DNA of 64,000 bases from Isoetes taiwanensis (GCA_021234155.1 JAJEKV010000054.1:2327574-2391573), one strand, 5' to 3'. Positions 10,181 to 22,004 are shown, counted from the first letter of the stretch. The notes: generated from the sequence alone by a model not told the origin. Translations and numbers: made by a program.

Positions 10181-11494
10181 GATTCTCCACGACATCCACA
10201 ACAGTCCAATAGCTGGCCACGCAGGATTTATGAAGACATATTTCAAAGTGCACAGCAGTTATTATTGGTTAGGGATGAAGAAGCAGATAGCTCGCTACAT
10301 CAAAGAGTGCCAGCTGTGTCAGCAGACGAAGGCAGAGCAGCTTCGAATTCTAGGGGCATTGGAACCATTAGGGTGCCGAACGCTAAGTGGGAAGTCATCA
10401 GCATGGACTTCATAACAGGGCTCCCGATGACAGCAAGAGGAAAAGATGCCCTGATGGTTGTGGTCGACAAGCTGTCGAAGATGGCACACTTTGTGCCGTG
10501 CAGGACCACCGACACAGCTTTGGATACAACGGCTCTCTTCACCAAGGAAATCTTCAGGCTCCATGGCATGCCGAGAGAGATCATCTCCGACAGAGACCCG
10601 TTCATGAGCGCCTTTTGGCAGGATCGTTTTGCGACGATCCAGATGAAGCTGTCCATGAGCACGGTCTATCATCCTCAGACGGATGGGCAAACAGAACGGA
10701 CCAACAGAATTTTGGAAGATATGCTAAGAAACTATGTCTGGAACAAGCAGAGTAAGTGGGAAGATTACATTCACTTGGTTGAGTTCGCTTATAATAGCAC
10801 CAAGCAGGAATCATCCCAGATGTCGCCGTTCATGATCAACTACGGTTAACAATGTCTAACTCCAGACACTTGGCACAATCCTGTGTCAAAGGTAGAGGTT
10901 TCGCAGCAAATGTTGGCCGACATGCAGCAGCTGGTAGAAGAGGTCCGAGGGTATCTTCTTGCAGCAAGGAGTCGACAAAAAAGCATCGCCGACAAGCACC
11001 GGACGGTCAAAGAGTTCCAGGTTGGTGACAATGTCTGGCTCAAGATCAAAGTGAAGCAGGCAAAGCTCCGCATCGGAAATTGTAAGAAATTTGCTCCAAG
11101 GTGTGCTGGCCCTTTCAGAATAGAAAAGAGAGTAGGTAACCAATCCTACAAGTTAGAGCTGCCAGCACACCTGAAAATTCATAAAGTCTTCCACGTGAGT
11201 TTGTTGAAGAAGCATACTCCAAACCCAGAAGAAGTCTTGGACACGGCAACGTTGTTGGAAATGATAGAAGAGCAGCTAGAGATAGTCCCAAATTTGATCC
11301 TTGATAAGGCCATCAAGAAGACAAGGAGATCAGAGTTTCTCCAATATTTGGTCAAGTGGAAACACTTGCCGGTGGAAGACGCGACATGGGTACTTAAGAA
11401 GGACCTGATAAGGCAGTACCCGCAGTTCATGGAGCAATGGGACGGCAAGGTCATCTCCGAAGTAATCGGCTCAGGCATGTCGATTTATGTTTAG
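10181..11494 (+). pseudogene. pol: E0 integrase with C-terminal chromodomain
   Basis: Zinc module (NSPIAGHAGFMKTYF, CQLCQQTKAEQ), catalytic core (MDFITGLP, IISDRDPFMSAFW with one residue missing after DRDP, TDGQTERTNR), then a GPF-type C-terminal domain (GPFRIEKRVGNQSYKLELP, LKIHKVFHVSLLKKH) and a chromodomain at about 11325-11440 (LQYLVKWKHLPVEDATWVLK, ending YPQFMEQWDGKVI). Chromodomains of chromoviruses bind modified histone H3 and direct integration. Breaks: a frameshift near 10370 and TAA at 10847-10849. Truncated 5' by the E1 insertion. Confidence 0.9.
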
Positions 11495-11667
11495 ATTAAT
11501 TGATGTGTAGTTAAGATTAATCTACGCATGCAGCCTATGCTAGATATGGGTTGCATGCGTTGTTACCGATGATGGAACCACTACGGTGATCTCTAGGACG
11601 TGGTGTAATGTCATTGTAGACATGACCACGGTTTTGCTTGGATTAGTTGTAAGGTAGATTAAAAAGT

Positions 11668-11690
11668 CTACTTCCGTCTCACGGAAGTAG
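11668..11690 (+). other. Conserved 3' UTR hairpin 1 (E0)
   Basis: CTACTTCCGT, loop CTC, ACGGAAGTAG: a perfect 10 bp stem. The same stem, 12 bp with loop GGG on the plus strand, is in E4 at 55968-55994; E2 has a degraded copy near 41752-41770. Confidence 0.7.
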
Positions 11691-12104
11691 ATAACCTCGA
11701 GAGATAAGAGGCCATTCAGGCATGCATTGATAGGAAAGCACCTGGGGTTTGGTTTGCTAAAGGATGAAGGTGAAGTTGAAGGGGAAGGACTACTAAAGCC
11801 CCCTTTCTGGGGGATGAGTTTATATGGGAATGCCTACGGGGAGGACGCCATCCTTCACGCCAGAGGCAACTAAAGGTGTAGGCATGAGTGTCATCCTAGG
11901 CATTATAGGGCGCTGTCTCCACGGCCACGATGGAAGAAGCATCCTCTTCCTACGCCGGGAAATTAGTCATGCATCCATTTAGTTAATTAGATGGGTGGTT
12001 ACCTTATAACCATAATTTTATTAATAGTTAAAATGGTACTAACGTAGTGTCGACCTGCAGGCCAATAGAGCGCTCCGGAATGCAAGGAGGTCGAGTTACG
12101 AAGA

Positions 12105-12138
12105 CTTGCAACACAATTTTGTTGGAATGTGTTGCAAG
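12105..12138 (+). other. Conserved 3' UTR hairpin 2 (E0)
   Basis: CTTGCAACACA and TGTGTTGCAAG form an 11 bp stem around a 12-base loop. Equivalent hairpins lie at 42135-42169 (E2) and 55573-55607 (E4, opposite orientation). Confidence 0.7.
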
Positions 12139-12428
12139 GAACGAAGAATACCTCGAAGGATAATTGTATATGAAAGTGTTGAATTTTGATAAACTTAAAT
12201 GTTGTATTAAGTGAGGCTAATAAGTACCTTACTTTAATGGAGTTATGAATTGATAAGTTATTGGGATAATGCAATGTCGTAGTAATGTTTCAAAAATATT
12301 ACCTTAGAGTAATGCTAATAATTGTGTAAGTATAATAATAATAAATTGTATGCATGAAGTTGGTTGCAGGACAAGAAGATCCCAAGGTGGGGAGACCCAC
12401 GATGCTGCGGACAGCATCATTTCAAGGT

Positions 12429-12965
12429 GGGGAGAATGTGACGTTCCAGCACAGTATACGGTCCCAGGACATATACTGTACTGCCTCGTCACGCGTGCAC
12501 GCCATCCCGATTGACGTGTACGTGTAGCTAAGCAAGTAGCACCCTAGGGGGCAACTTGCAAGGGTGTGCATATTTATTCATGTGTACACTTTAGCCCACT
12601 TAATTAATATAGGCAAGTGGGCCACACCCATTATCCCACATGCTCAAGGGTTAATGGAAATTCTAGCCCTAACCCTTAGTCTATATAAGGCATATGAAAC
12701 CCTAACTTTCCATTTTCGTCCACAACCTTCTAGAACTCCGTTTTACTTGCTCCAAGAGCCAATTTCACCTCCCAAAGTCTGTCTGAGCAGCCTAGCTCAT
12801 CAGCTTCCCTTTCTAGCTTCATCTTCAAGCAGTTCTGCAGCATGGATGCATTCAGCGCAGGAGGAGCAAGCCAGGGATCAGGTATTTTGCCAATTCAATA
12901 GTCTAATCCGCCCTGGATCTCTTAGACCCTCACGACCGTTCTCGAATTTAGCGTTCTCTCTTCAC
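12429..12965 (+). repeat. E0 3' LTR, 5' part only
   Basis: Starts TGTGACGTTCC directly after the polypurine tract, shares the terminal palindrome (AGTATACGGTCC with GGACATATACT) and the block CCCTAGGGGGCAAC with the other LTRs, and near 12840-12905 the block GGAGCAAGCCAGGGATCAGG. Similarity to the family LTR ends at about 12905. Confidence 0.8.
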
Positions 12966-12969
12966 CAGA

Positions 12970-13200
12970 GCTCTGATACCATGTAGCAAAATGGATCGAC
13001 ATAGAGAACACCAAGAAGCAAAGACCAACCAGAAATATTCTTGGAAGCCGTAACCCTTCTAGATTTTCGGATCTAAATATATATACCAAACATGCAATGT
13101 ATACATGCACTAAAAGTGACATCTGTACAGTCTTTATGAGCAGAACGTTCAGTAGTTTGTTATAACTACTCGTCCATCAGCCATAATATTCAAGCACATA
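12970..13200 (-). mobile_element. Copia-type primer site and start of LTR (fragment)
   Basis: On the minus strand TGGTATCAGAGC (12970-12981) directly abuts an LTR-like end TGTAGCA at 12982 (plus strand), the arrangement of a minus-strand LTR retrotransposon 5' end. The ends differ from the TGTGACG family, so it is another lineage, most simply Ty1/copia. Its far boundary is not visible, and no internal coding sequence is preserved. Confidence 0.45.
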
Positions 13201-14254
13201 TTTTTTTCCAAATGGAGAGATTATGTCCAACGACTGGGATTACGGCTCGTCATCAACAACCGAGAGCTTGGGCAAGGACCGCCATGCTTCTGGTTCTAAA
13301 CTGCCATGTGGAAACAGTAGGTGATCTCTGACTGCAGTATTATAGGTGTCGCGATCCCAGAGGTGAGGATCACGCATAGGTGTTGACGAGGATTATAGGC
13401 ACTAGGTTATATAGAGGACGATATTAGCCACCCCGATAGATCCTAAAGGTCGAAATAACACATGGTGAAATCTAACCTGATCTAGAAACCTAGAGGTGGA
13501 AATAACAAGGAAGTGATATCAAGGCTGTTATATTGACCTCCAGGTGATTCCAGGGGGTGGGATAACGCTTGATGATCACAGACGATATGATCCCAGAGGC
13601 AGAGATATTTTTGGTGAACTGGCAGGATAGGATGGCCACAGACGGCTGGGATGAGGCGGGGCATCGGACAACTGAGATCATCCGAAGTGTACCTGACGTG
13701 CATTAGTATGGCGAGCGGGCCAACCAAAACGAATCGTGTTGGAAATAGGATGAAATCCCAGATGTTGGAATTGTTTCCTCCGGGATGATCGAAACCAACA
13801 AGGTAAGAGTTCAGCGGCCAACAAACCCCAACCACAACTCCCCTTACCACTCCACCTACTAAAGTGTCACAACCCCGAATTACATAAGTAAATATAGGCC
13901 ATAGATCTTGTGTCGACAAGGTTGGTATAGAAAGTACGCGTGTGTCGTAAGCATATGCCACGGTGGAGATGACGTGGCCGACTATACACCGGGCATTTAT
14001 TTCCCACCAGAATTCAGGTCCAGGAGACTCTAGAACCTTCCTGCCGCTGCTTCCCTCTATTTCATATAGGCTAGCCGGCCCCTTCTTTGTTATTCTGTCA
14101 ATTCTTGCATCTGCCGAGTTCTGGAGATCAGCTGCTGCTTGCTCATTGCTTGTTCTGGTGGATCAGATCTGAAGTTTTTTGTCGCCCCTTTACCCTTCAG
14201 CACACATTGAACAGATAGAGAAGAAGTCAGTTTTGTATCAAATTTTTGGTCCTT
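13201..14254 (+). other. Intergenic region and putative promoter / 5' UTR of the DeSI gene
   Basis: No coding sequence I can support. 13230-13860 has degenerate internal similarity (repeated GATCCCAGAGG and GAGGAT blocks) that suggests an old repeat. The last ~250 bp before the start codon, including a pyrimidine-rich stretch at 14030-14110, are the likely transcription start area; no clear TATA box is seen. Confidence 0.4.
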
Positions 14255-15498
14255 ATGGCAGAGGTACGTTGCCTTCCTTTGCGTTTCAAGCATAAATTGG
14301 CCGTCTATGTATGTGATTAGGGCAAAGAAAAGAAGGATGTTGAATATGCATGCTTTGATTGACATGGAGTACGTTTTTATTTTTCTAAATTCACTTAATA
14401 GGAAGGGGTCCGGGTGTTGCTAAACGTGTACGATTTGAGCCAAGGAATGGCTCGCCAACTGTCGACTATGTTGCTTGGCAAGGCAATCGATGGAATATGG
14501 TTAGTCTGGTTGCATGCGTTTTCCCTTTCTTTTTCTTTTTTCTTTTTGTTTTCGGGTGTGATCTAAAGTATGTTAATTTCATTTACCAGGCATACTGGAA
14601 TTGTGGTATATGGAGTTGAATTTTATTTTAGTGGAGGCATTGCTAGATCTTTTAGTGGTGAAACAGTTTATGGAAAACCTGTTCAAGTAGTAGAACTTGG
14701 TGTAACTCACGTACCAAGGGAAGTGTTTGAAGAGTATTTACAGGAGATTTCACCACGATACACGGCAGAAACATATAATTTGCTTAAGCACAATTGCAAT
14801 AACTTCACAAATGAGGTAGCACAATTTTTGCTGGGTACAACTATACCAGAATTTATTTTAAGGCTTCCTCAAGACGTTATGAGCAGTCCAATGGCCTCTT
14901 TGATAAGTAAGCTTATTCTTTTTGTCTTGGAATTACATTATTTCTTTTTTTTTTTTCCATAGGAGTAATAAGTTGTATCTTCTTTCAAGTTGGTTTGCCA
15001 GTCTTATAAGCTGTTTCATATTTTGCAGTGCCAATGATCCAGCAGATCGAAACAACACTGAAATATGGAGCTGTCCCTCAGATGCCACACTTAGTTGGTT
15101 CAAATTCCTCAATGCATGCAGCATCATCTCCATTTCAACAGCCTGTTGCAGCATCTAAAACTGCAAGCAATACTGACATTAGCAGAACAGCCAATGCAAG
15201 TGTGGAAGCAGTAAATACCCAGCTGAAAGCTGCAACCTTGGAAGGCACAGGGCCAAAACCATCAGATGCTGGAATAGCTTTGGAAAAAGCAAGTGGTGAG
15301 ACTTCCAAACCCAAATCAGCAGGAAGTATTGGAGATCCCATTAGCGAGGCCAAAGTTAAAGTGCAGGAGGAAATTGCCCGTGAGTTTGCAACTTTAATGG
15401 CTAATGGAAGCCTGAGGGCAAGTGAAGCTGCAGCTCTAGCTGCCCGGCGTGTCATGCAAAGACATGGTATTACTGCTGGTGCTCCGTCACAAAGGTGA
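14255..15498 (+). CDS. DeSI-like (PPPDE) deubiquitinase/desumoylase family protein, 4 exons
   Basis: Exons 14255-14263, 14402-14499, 14590-14906 and 15029-15498, all with GT-AG introns, encode 297 residues. The PPPDE fold is a papain-like cysteine isopeptidase; family members remove SUMO or ubiquitin. The catalytic pair is visible: His37 in GIWHTGIVVYG and Cys105 in LLKHNCNNFTNEVAQFLLG. Other family blocks are LNVYDLSQGMARQLS, LGVTHVPREVFEEYL, ISPRYTAETY and VMSSPMASLI. Exon 4 adds an Ala/Ser-rich C-terminal region with a conserved helix (EIAREFATLMANGSLRASEA) seen in plant members. Exon 1 codes for only three residues (Met-Ala-Glu). Frames join with phases 0, 2 and 1. Apparently intact and the only host gene recognised here, although every neighbour is a repeat. 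Confidence 0.95.
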
Positions 15499-16593
15499 CA
15501 TGAATGGTGATTTTTACTTCATTTAATTAAACTTTTTATACAATTTAAGGACCTGTGGTTAAGGACCTGTGGTTACATGTTAAAAGATTTTCTTGAAGGG
15601 CTAAGATGACTTGCAAAAAGCGTTCTTAATTGCAATTTCTTGTTCTATGTTGATGCTCCTTTGATGTCATAATAACCAAGAAGGGTCGTAATTATAGGTA
15701 GTTTAACTCTTTAGTCTATTCAGGTGGCAAGAGTTCTTCCATGGGGCTGGAAGAGGATTGATATTGAAGGGTGAATGACTGCATTCTTTCCTGCTTGTAT
15801 TATGGTGTCAAACCAGCCAACCAAATATGAAGACAATTTATCTAGCAGCAAAATTGAAATCTGATAGCATAATTTCCCTGGTTACAACTGTGCAGGTTTC
15901 CTATTCAGCCTGATAAATAAATCTGAAAAAAAAATGAAATGTAAATGAGGCATAATCTGAAAGCACATGGTGGTAAGACAAACTTCATGAAATGACAATA
16001 TAGTCTTCTTCATACAAGTACTTGGAAGAATACAGACTATGCGTCAGACCAAAATGCTATAAGCATGAGCATAGGTGGAAAAATTGATTTGTCACTATCA
16101 ACATCTTGTTGAAGATCATTCAACAAAAGCGGTGCCACCCTTCGTTTCTAGAGCGCAAAAGAACGCCGCACCTTCGTTTTTAGCATTTGGGCACTTGTTT
16201 TAATTGTACGAAATTTTAGTGACCTTGAAATTATAGGCTAAATCACCTTGATTTTTCAAGGTGAAGTTTCAAGGTAATCGCCTGTTGTTTTCAACATTCC
16301 ATAAATTTCAACAGTTAAGTTTCAACATCTTTTCAACAGATAAGTTTCATATCAGTGATCATTACAACAGTTACAATTTCATATCATTGCAACACAGCTT
16401 CCAATTTCATATCAGTGAAAAAAAGATAGACAGTTTAATAACACAGTTTCAAATACAAAGTTTCTGATCAAACTATGATCAAAGCTTCACATACAAAGTT
16501 TCAAATACAAAGTTCCCTGTACCTACTCAGTTGCCTTTCTGTCATGCTGAAATGAGTATTAAAAAGAAACTCAAACAAAATGTGCATCTGAAT
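15499..16593 (+). other. 3' UTR of the DeSI gene and downstream spacer
   Basis: AT-rich, no ORF of note. A 14 bp tandem duplication (AAGGACCTGTGGTT) lies at about 15547-15574. AATAAA at 15916-15921 could be the polyadenylation signal. 16260-16510 is a run of short TTTCA/ACAGTT-type repeats. Confidence 0.5.
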
Positions 16594-16687
16594 GAATTCT
16601 CTAGTGTAGATTTCTGCCCATACTGCTTCCCTTTTCCTGGAGCTCTCAATCTCTTGTATGAATTCATCTGTCATGTCACATAACTGC
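16594..16687. repeat. ~94 bp direct repeat flanking the LARD-like element (left copy)
   Basis: GAATTCTCTAGTGTAGATTT to CATAACTGC. The right copy is 19580-19669. The left copy abuts the start of the first LTR and the right copy abuts the primer site after the second LTR. Confidence 0.85.
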
Positions 16688-19562
16688 TGTTAACCACCTA
16701 GTGGTTAACATTGTGCACATGTTAGGTGTCAGTGGTGACGCTTGGCATGTTTAGGTTAACCTAAGCGTATGGCTTAGATTTAGTTAGATGTAACTCAGAT
16801 TTGCGGTCTACACTATATTAGACCGGAGCCCCTTCAGATGTACTCAGGTTTGATCTCAAATTTGGAGAGCCTCATTTGGCCACGTTCCCTTCACTCTTTG
16901 TACATATTTGTTCTTCTTGTTCTTGTTTTGTGATCATGAGCATGGCAGCTTTGTAGCATCCGGCAGTCATAGACTGCTGCTGTAGGGTGCATGCCAAGAA
17001 CTCACAATTAACAGTGGCGCTGTTATGCCAGGTTCGCTCGTGATCACCTTCTTGAGCCTTGCTGTTTTGCTGTTGTCTTTGTTGCTCTTATCCTAATCGG
17101 TTCTTGAAATACTTCTTGTACACTACTCTCTTTATTTGGCCCAACCAGTTGTTGAAATGGTCCGGCTGGAGGCCCCTTTGTCAATCAATTCCTTAGCACT
17201 TAGTTTGGTTATGAAAATCGTTTTCAAAAACTCTTTTTTTCATCTTTGCGGCAAATACAGTTTTACAATAGGGGGATTTACGGAGTGGTGGTGGCACTCC
17301 TCTCTGCAAGATCTTTAGAAAAATCAACAGTTTGATCCTCTTTTCTCTTCTATTTGCTGAAAAATTGTCAAAATATCAAGATTTTTTCATTATCCTCTGT
17401 CTTTCTCTCAGTTTTATCAGAAATCGTGCTCTGGCACACCAAAAATATTCTCGTTCATTTCTTCTTCAGTTTATTTTTCGAGGGCCAGCACTAGGCTAGC
17501 CCCTTTGAGCCCATCCATTTTGAGTTACGATTGAGTTCCCTCGCTTATTATGGCTTTCTTACGCACTTTCTGTTTCTATTCTTATAAGCGGTTCCTGGAG
17601 ATACACGAGTGTTATACCATTTTTTGGGCTCATGGATTATCACAGATACCAGCCGAGTTGGGGCAGAATCAAGCAAATATGACAAGAAATTTTAAATCTA
17701 TTGTATCATTTGTCCAAGTCACGGTACTGCGGGAGATCAATCGAAAGCTTCAAGTATCGTGAACCACGAATTACAGATCAAGGCCGATCATTTCTTCAAG
17801 CATATACTGGCTGCAGCAAAATCATCTTCAAGCAAACATCTCTGTGACGAGAATTCTTATGGCTCTTTCATCTGCAAGCAAGTACATCACATCTTTTTGT
17901 CCGTCACAGCTGGGACATTTATTTTTGACAATCTTTGTGGGCAGAGTTTTGGGCACATCCCCTGTTTCTGCAGCTTCATTGACACCAAAATCCGGCATCC
18001 TCGTTGCTATTCTTAGATGATCTTATCTGGCCCCTGCTCCATCCAGCAAAATTAGGCAACAAATAGCCTTCTCGCTCAACTTCTGGCACTCTATCAGGGC
18101 CTCTGCCTCTCAGAAACCTCGAAATCCTACTAATCTGGGCCCTGCCTTCCATTTTCGAACTTCCTATCAAAAGAAATCCGGAAATTCTGGCTGCCATCTC
18201 CCTGTTGCCGCAAATCCGGCCGCCATACCTGCCCTTATAGCTATGCCCATCTTTTGTTTTCCGAAACCCCAATCACATTCACCGATCTCTTGCAGCGGCC
18301 CCACACTTTCTGCAGCTTCTATCTATAGCATGCCACATTGAAGGAAGATCTTTGGCTTTATTCGCCACCATCTCATCAGCAAATAAGAAGCAGCACCGCC
18401 ATAGCCGGCCGTCCCTGCTCTGTTCAGCTGGTTGATAACGGGCCACGCTCTGTTTTCATAATTATTATTGGTTGATAACGGGCTACGCCGAATTTTTGAT
18501 CCATGCTCACGCTACCACCCACGCTATTAATGCAGCACCCACGCCCACGGCTCATTGCCCACGGCCCACGGCCCACGGCCCACGCAGTGATAAGTCCACG
18601 CCGATGGCCACGGCTCACGGCCCACACAGTGCTACTTTCCTCACGCTCACGCTCACGCCACGTCACGCTCCTCACGCTTATGTCACGCCACGCTCCTCAT
18701 GCTCATGCTCATGCCACGGTCGTCTACTCCTCACGCCATGACTCTCTACGACAAGTTATGATTGCATTTGTGAAGCTTTTTGAATTGTTGGTCTTTTTCA
18801 TATTGGAACCACGCCGTGACCTCTCTAAAGACATGCCCCTACTTCTTATGCTTGCTCACGCTAAAGTCACATTGCATGCTTCATTTGGCTTATCATGGGG
18901 GCATGATTTGATGCTTAAATTTTGAAGACCCCCCTAAATCTTTTTAAGTGGAATTTTGGGCCTTGTTCATTAAAATTGAATTACACAAGATATAAGGGAA
19001 TAGTCTCTATGTTTTTTCTGACCCCAGTTCCTATGATCCACGTTCTGCATCGATATTCTTTCGGATCTTATTCGTCATCGACACATTCACGAAGATCTTT
19101 TACGGCGACACAACCCAACCATTACCATCATTTTCGCCCCTAAATATTTTGGCACCACGTTGTAATTGTCGGACTTGTCTTATAAAAGTCTGTACATATT
19201 TTTGTGCTAAAAACTTTTAGGGGGAGGCAGTGTTAACCACCTAGTGGTTAACATTGTACACATGTTAGGTGTCAGTGGTGGCAGACTGACACTTGGCATG
19301 CTTAGGTTAACTTAGGTATATGGCTTAGATTTAGCTAGATGTAGGGCTCAGATTTGCGGTCTACACTATATTAGACTGGAGCCTCTTTAGATGTACTCAG
19401 GTTTATCTCAAATTTGGAGAGCCTCATTTGGCCACGTTCCCTTCATTCTTTGTGCATATTTGTTTGTCTCATTCTTGTTTTGTGATCATGAGCATGGCAG
19501 CTTTGTAGCAGGCAGTCATAGACTGCTGCTGCAGGGTGCATGCCAAGAACTCACAATTAATA
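16688..19562 (+). mobile_element. Non-autonomous LTR element (LARD-like), ~2.9 kb
   Basis: Two LTRs, 16688-17013 and 19231-19562, both starting with the 23 bp palindrome TGTTAACCACCTAGTGGTTAACA. The first is followed by a TGGCGC-type primer site (17015 on), the second by TGGCGCCATTGCCGGGG (19564-19580), the primer type of Athila/Tat-like Ty3/gypsy elements. A polypurine tract (GGGGGAGGCAG) ends at 19230. The 2.2 kb interior has no gag or pol, so the element must have depended on a relative. The LTRs are clearly diverged, so this is not a recent insertion. Confidence 0.85.
18490..18740 (+). repeat. CACG-rich short tandem repeat inside the LARD-like element
   Basis: Runs of GGCCCACGGCCCACGGCCCA and CTCACGCTCACG with variants. 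The ORFs across it translate repeats and are not genes. Confidence 0.8.
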
Positions 19563-19579
19563 GTGGCGCCATTGCCGGG

Positions 19580-19669
19580 GAATTCTCTGGTGTAGATTTC
19601 TGCCCATACTGCTTCCCTTTTCCTGGAGCAATCTCTTGTATGAATTCATCTATCATGTCACATAACTGC
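19580..19669. repeat. ~90 bp direct repeat flanking the LARD-like element (right copy)
   Basis: Near-identical to 16594-16687 apart from a small deletion and a few substitutions. It starts immediately after the primer-site sequence and continues into unique sequence (TTCAAGGTTAACTTT). Confidence 0.85.
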
Positions 19670-19761
19670 TTCAAGGTTAACTTTTTTTAACTTGTTGGCT
19701 TTGATGCAATGATATCTCATAATTGTCAATGTCTGTGTCCAGTCTTGTGGAGCCTTCCCCT

Positions 19762-21188
19762 TTAAGAAACATTAGATATTCTGTCACAATCAGAATATGG
19801 AGCATTAGAATCAATAACATTGAAGGAGGAGACAAATAAATTAAAATGGCCCCTGTATAGCCCTATGGAATTCCAGCAACTGTTGTATTTGTCTCCAAAT
19901 TTCCTTTTATGACATGTAGCAATAGCTTCAATGTCTAACTGAAAGTGCATTTTAATCCAGAAAATAGATAGAGGTTTAGAAGCATAAAGGATTCTATTTC
20001 TAGATTTCCAGATGTTCCACAAGGCAGTATGGACAAAAGTGTTAGCAAGAGTGTCACCTTGTTGCAGAAAATCGATAATGCTATTGATATTCTTGTTTTT
20101 AAGGTTTGAACCAAGCTTGTCTAAGAGCCAAGTCCAAAAGGGTCTTAACTTAAAACAAAGGAAGATATGCTCCAAAGTCTCGTCCTGTAGGCATCCAGAG
20201 AAACAGTAGATACATTGCATCTTTTAGACAATGATACCAAATTTGTGAGGCTTTTATGTGCAATCAACCAGACAAAGAAGCAGATTTTTGGAGTGCAATA
20301 AGAGTTTCAGACATTCTTAAAAACAGATAGAACTTGGGATTGATCTAAGGACCATTTCTGCATAGCTTTAACTGGAACATCAGCAACATTAATCAAGGAA
20401 TAAATTTCCTTGACCCTGTGGAATGTCTTACCATTTATAGAGCAACCAATCGCTTTATTGTAGTCATTGAATTTATTAAAAGGAGCCAGAATAGTCTTGA
20501 AATGAGCATAAATTTTCTTGTCACTGGAGGTACCTTTAAGCACAGATTACAAAGCAGTCCAAGTTATGAATGAGTTATTGCTCCATAAATCTTTTATAGC
20601 AGTGACTCCCTTGCTAGCCCATTTACTATAGGTTGGATGCTTAATGGCCACAATTTTAGAATTCTGATCAGAAAAGATTGGTGACCTGAACAGATTTGTG
20701 CTCATAGTAGCATCTGAAAGATTATTTCTTTGAAGCACAGGATGGGTTTTATTCCAAGCCATAATCAAATTTCTCATCATAGGGGAAGTATTAGGAGCAG
20801 GATGAATGTCAACAAAAGCAGATTCTGGAAGAGAATGCTTAAGAGAGGGATGTTTAGAGGGATAGGAAATATTTAGCCAGTATGCAATAAACTGAGAGGC
20901 AGGAGAGTTGTTTCCCATAATTGTTCTCCAAATGTATTTGCCTGCCAATGAACAAGCCTGAAGGTGAAGGTTTTTGCATCCTATACCTCCTAAGTTCTTA
21001 GGCCTAGAAATTGAGTTCCAGTTTACAAGGTGAGATCCATTCCAGATGAAATTTCGAATAATCTTCTCCAGATCAGAATAAATTGATTTAGTGGCAACAA
21101 GAGCAGAGGAGAAATAAACATGGGAAGAAGCAAGAATAGAATTTGCTACGATTGTCCTACCAGCAAAGGATAGACAATTCCTGTAGTT
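19762..21188 (-). pseudogene. LINE ORF2, C-terminal half (after RT, zf-RVT domain)
   Basis: Minus-strand continuation of the LINE whose RT is at 28544-29230. Motifs: NYRNCLSFAGRTIVANSILA, WNGSHLVNWNSISRPKNLGG, GCKNLHLQACSLAGKYIWR, then a zf-RVT region (CIYCFSGCLQDETLEHIFLC, TALWNIWKSRNRILY). Plant L1-type LINEs carry these after the RT palm. Broken by a stop or shift at about 20543-20546 and 20221-20306. Codons join exactly to the other half once the DNA transposon and one 4 bp duplication are removed. Confidence 0.87.
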
Positions 21189-21266
21189 GGGTGCTTTTTT
21201 TATTGACCTACCCACCAGCGGCGCTCCGGCCCGGCTCGGCACCTATTTTCAGCTTTTTCGTGGCGT

Positions 21267-21302
21267 GAAGGGCGCCCTTCATCATTTTGAAGGGCGCCCT
21301 TC
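21267..21302. repeat. Two copies of the palindrome GAAGGGCGCCCTTC near the left TIR
   Basis: At 21267-21280 and 21289-21302, each followed by ATCATTTT. A half copy (GTGAAGGGCGC) lies near the right end at about 28446. Such subterminal repeats are typical transposase-binding sites. Confidence 0.6.
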
Positions 21303-22004
21303 ATCATTTTTTGAGGTGTGTGCGGGGCCTGCTTGGAAAAGTTCCCGCGAGGCCGAATTGATTAGGTGCGGCTAGGGATTTTCGAATCGTGATCATTTTG
21401 ATTATGATTTTGATTTTGAATTGAAAGTGTAATTGGGTTGGGAAGTTCGGTTCATTACGCTACTCTTAGGAATTCCGGCATCTAGCTATGGTATTTGAAG
21501 TCCCGTGAGTAAAATCCCTCTATTTCTCATGCTTTTTCTTTATCTCTGCGATATTGAACTAAAAAAGTTTGTTTGATGTTATCGAGGATTTTGCTTTTAT
21601 AAGGCGAGTATGAATTTTACACAAGCGAGAGGTTTGTGTAATGAAGGGAAAAGCCAAAGGATTTGAAGGCGAAGGATGTTTCGGCCAAGTGATTTTCTTG
21701 AAGTGGCGATTGCCCACCGAAAGGAAAGATAAATTTAAAATTTGTTAGGCCCGGTTAAGCCCATGCTTGTCTTTGCATGACCTGCTTTGGAAAGGATTTA
21801 TCGAGAAAAAGCAAGCCTACCAACAATGAGGTTAGGGTAACCTTTGCTCGAGCTTTTGCTTGGAGTAATACCCAACGAGCTTTGTCAACCCCTGGGCAAT
21901 TCAAAGTGAAGCTGGGCTAGTTTTTCTTTGCGGAAGCTTATCGAACATCGGCCTTGATTTCTAGGGAGAGACCAGCAGCCCTCTTTGTTTGAAATATATT
22001 TGTT

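Larger units (their letters stand above)
11495..12428 (+). other. E0 3' untranslated region
   Basis: No ORF. Shares blocks with the same region of E2 (41580-42450) and E4 (55292-56158), including AAAATGGTACTAACGTAG and the run before the LTR, TTTCAAGGTGGGGAGAA, which serves as the polypurine tract (12412-12428). Holds two conserved hairpins annotated separately. Confidence 0.8.
10181..12965 (+). mobile_element. E0: 3' remnant of a Ty3/gypsy chromovirus
   Basis: Begins at integrase codons for ILHDIHNSPIAGHAG exactly where the E1 LTR ends, continues through a chromodomain, a 3' untranslated region of ~0.93 kb and the first ~540 bp of the 3' LTR. It is the older element into which E1 inserted. 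The rest of its LTR is replaced by a copia-type sequence from about 12905-12970 on. The 5' half of E0 lies outside the window to the left of E1. Confidence 0.88.

Noticed and set aside
12564-12986. 140-residue plus-strand ORF
   Set aside because: It lies inside the E0 LTR and has no counterpart in the other LTR copies.
18472-18925. Overlapping His/Pro/Thr-rich ORFs in the LARD interior
   Set aside because: They translate a CACG-rich tandem repeat; no gag or pol motif.
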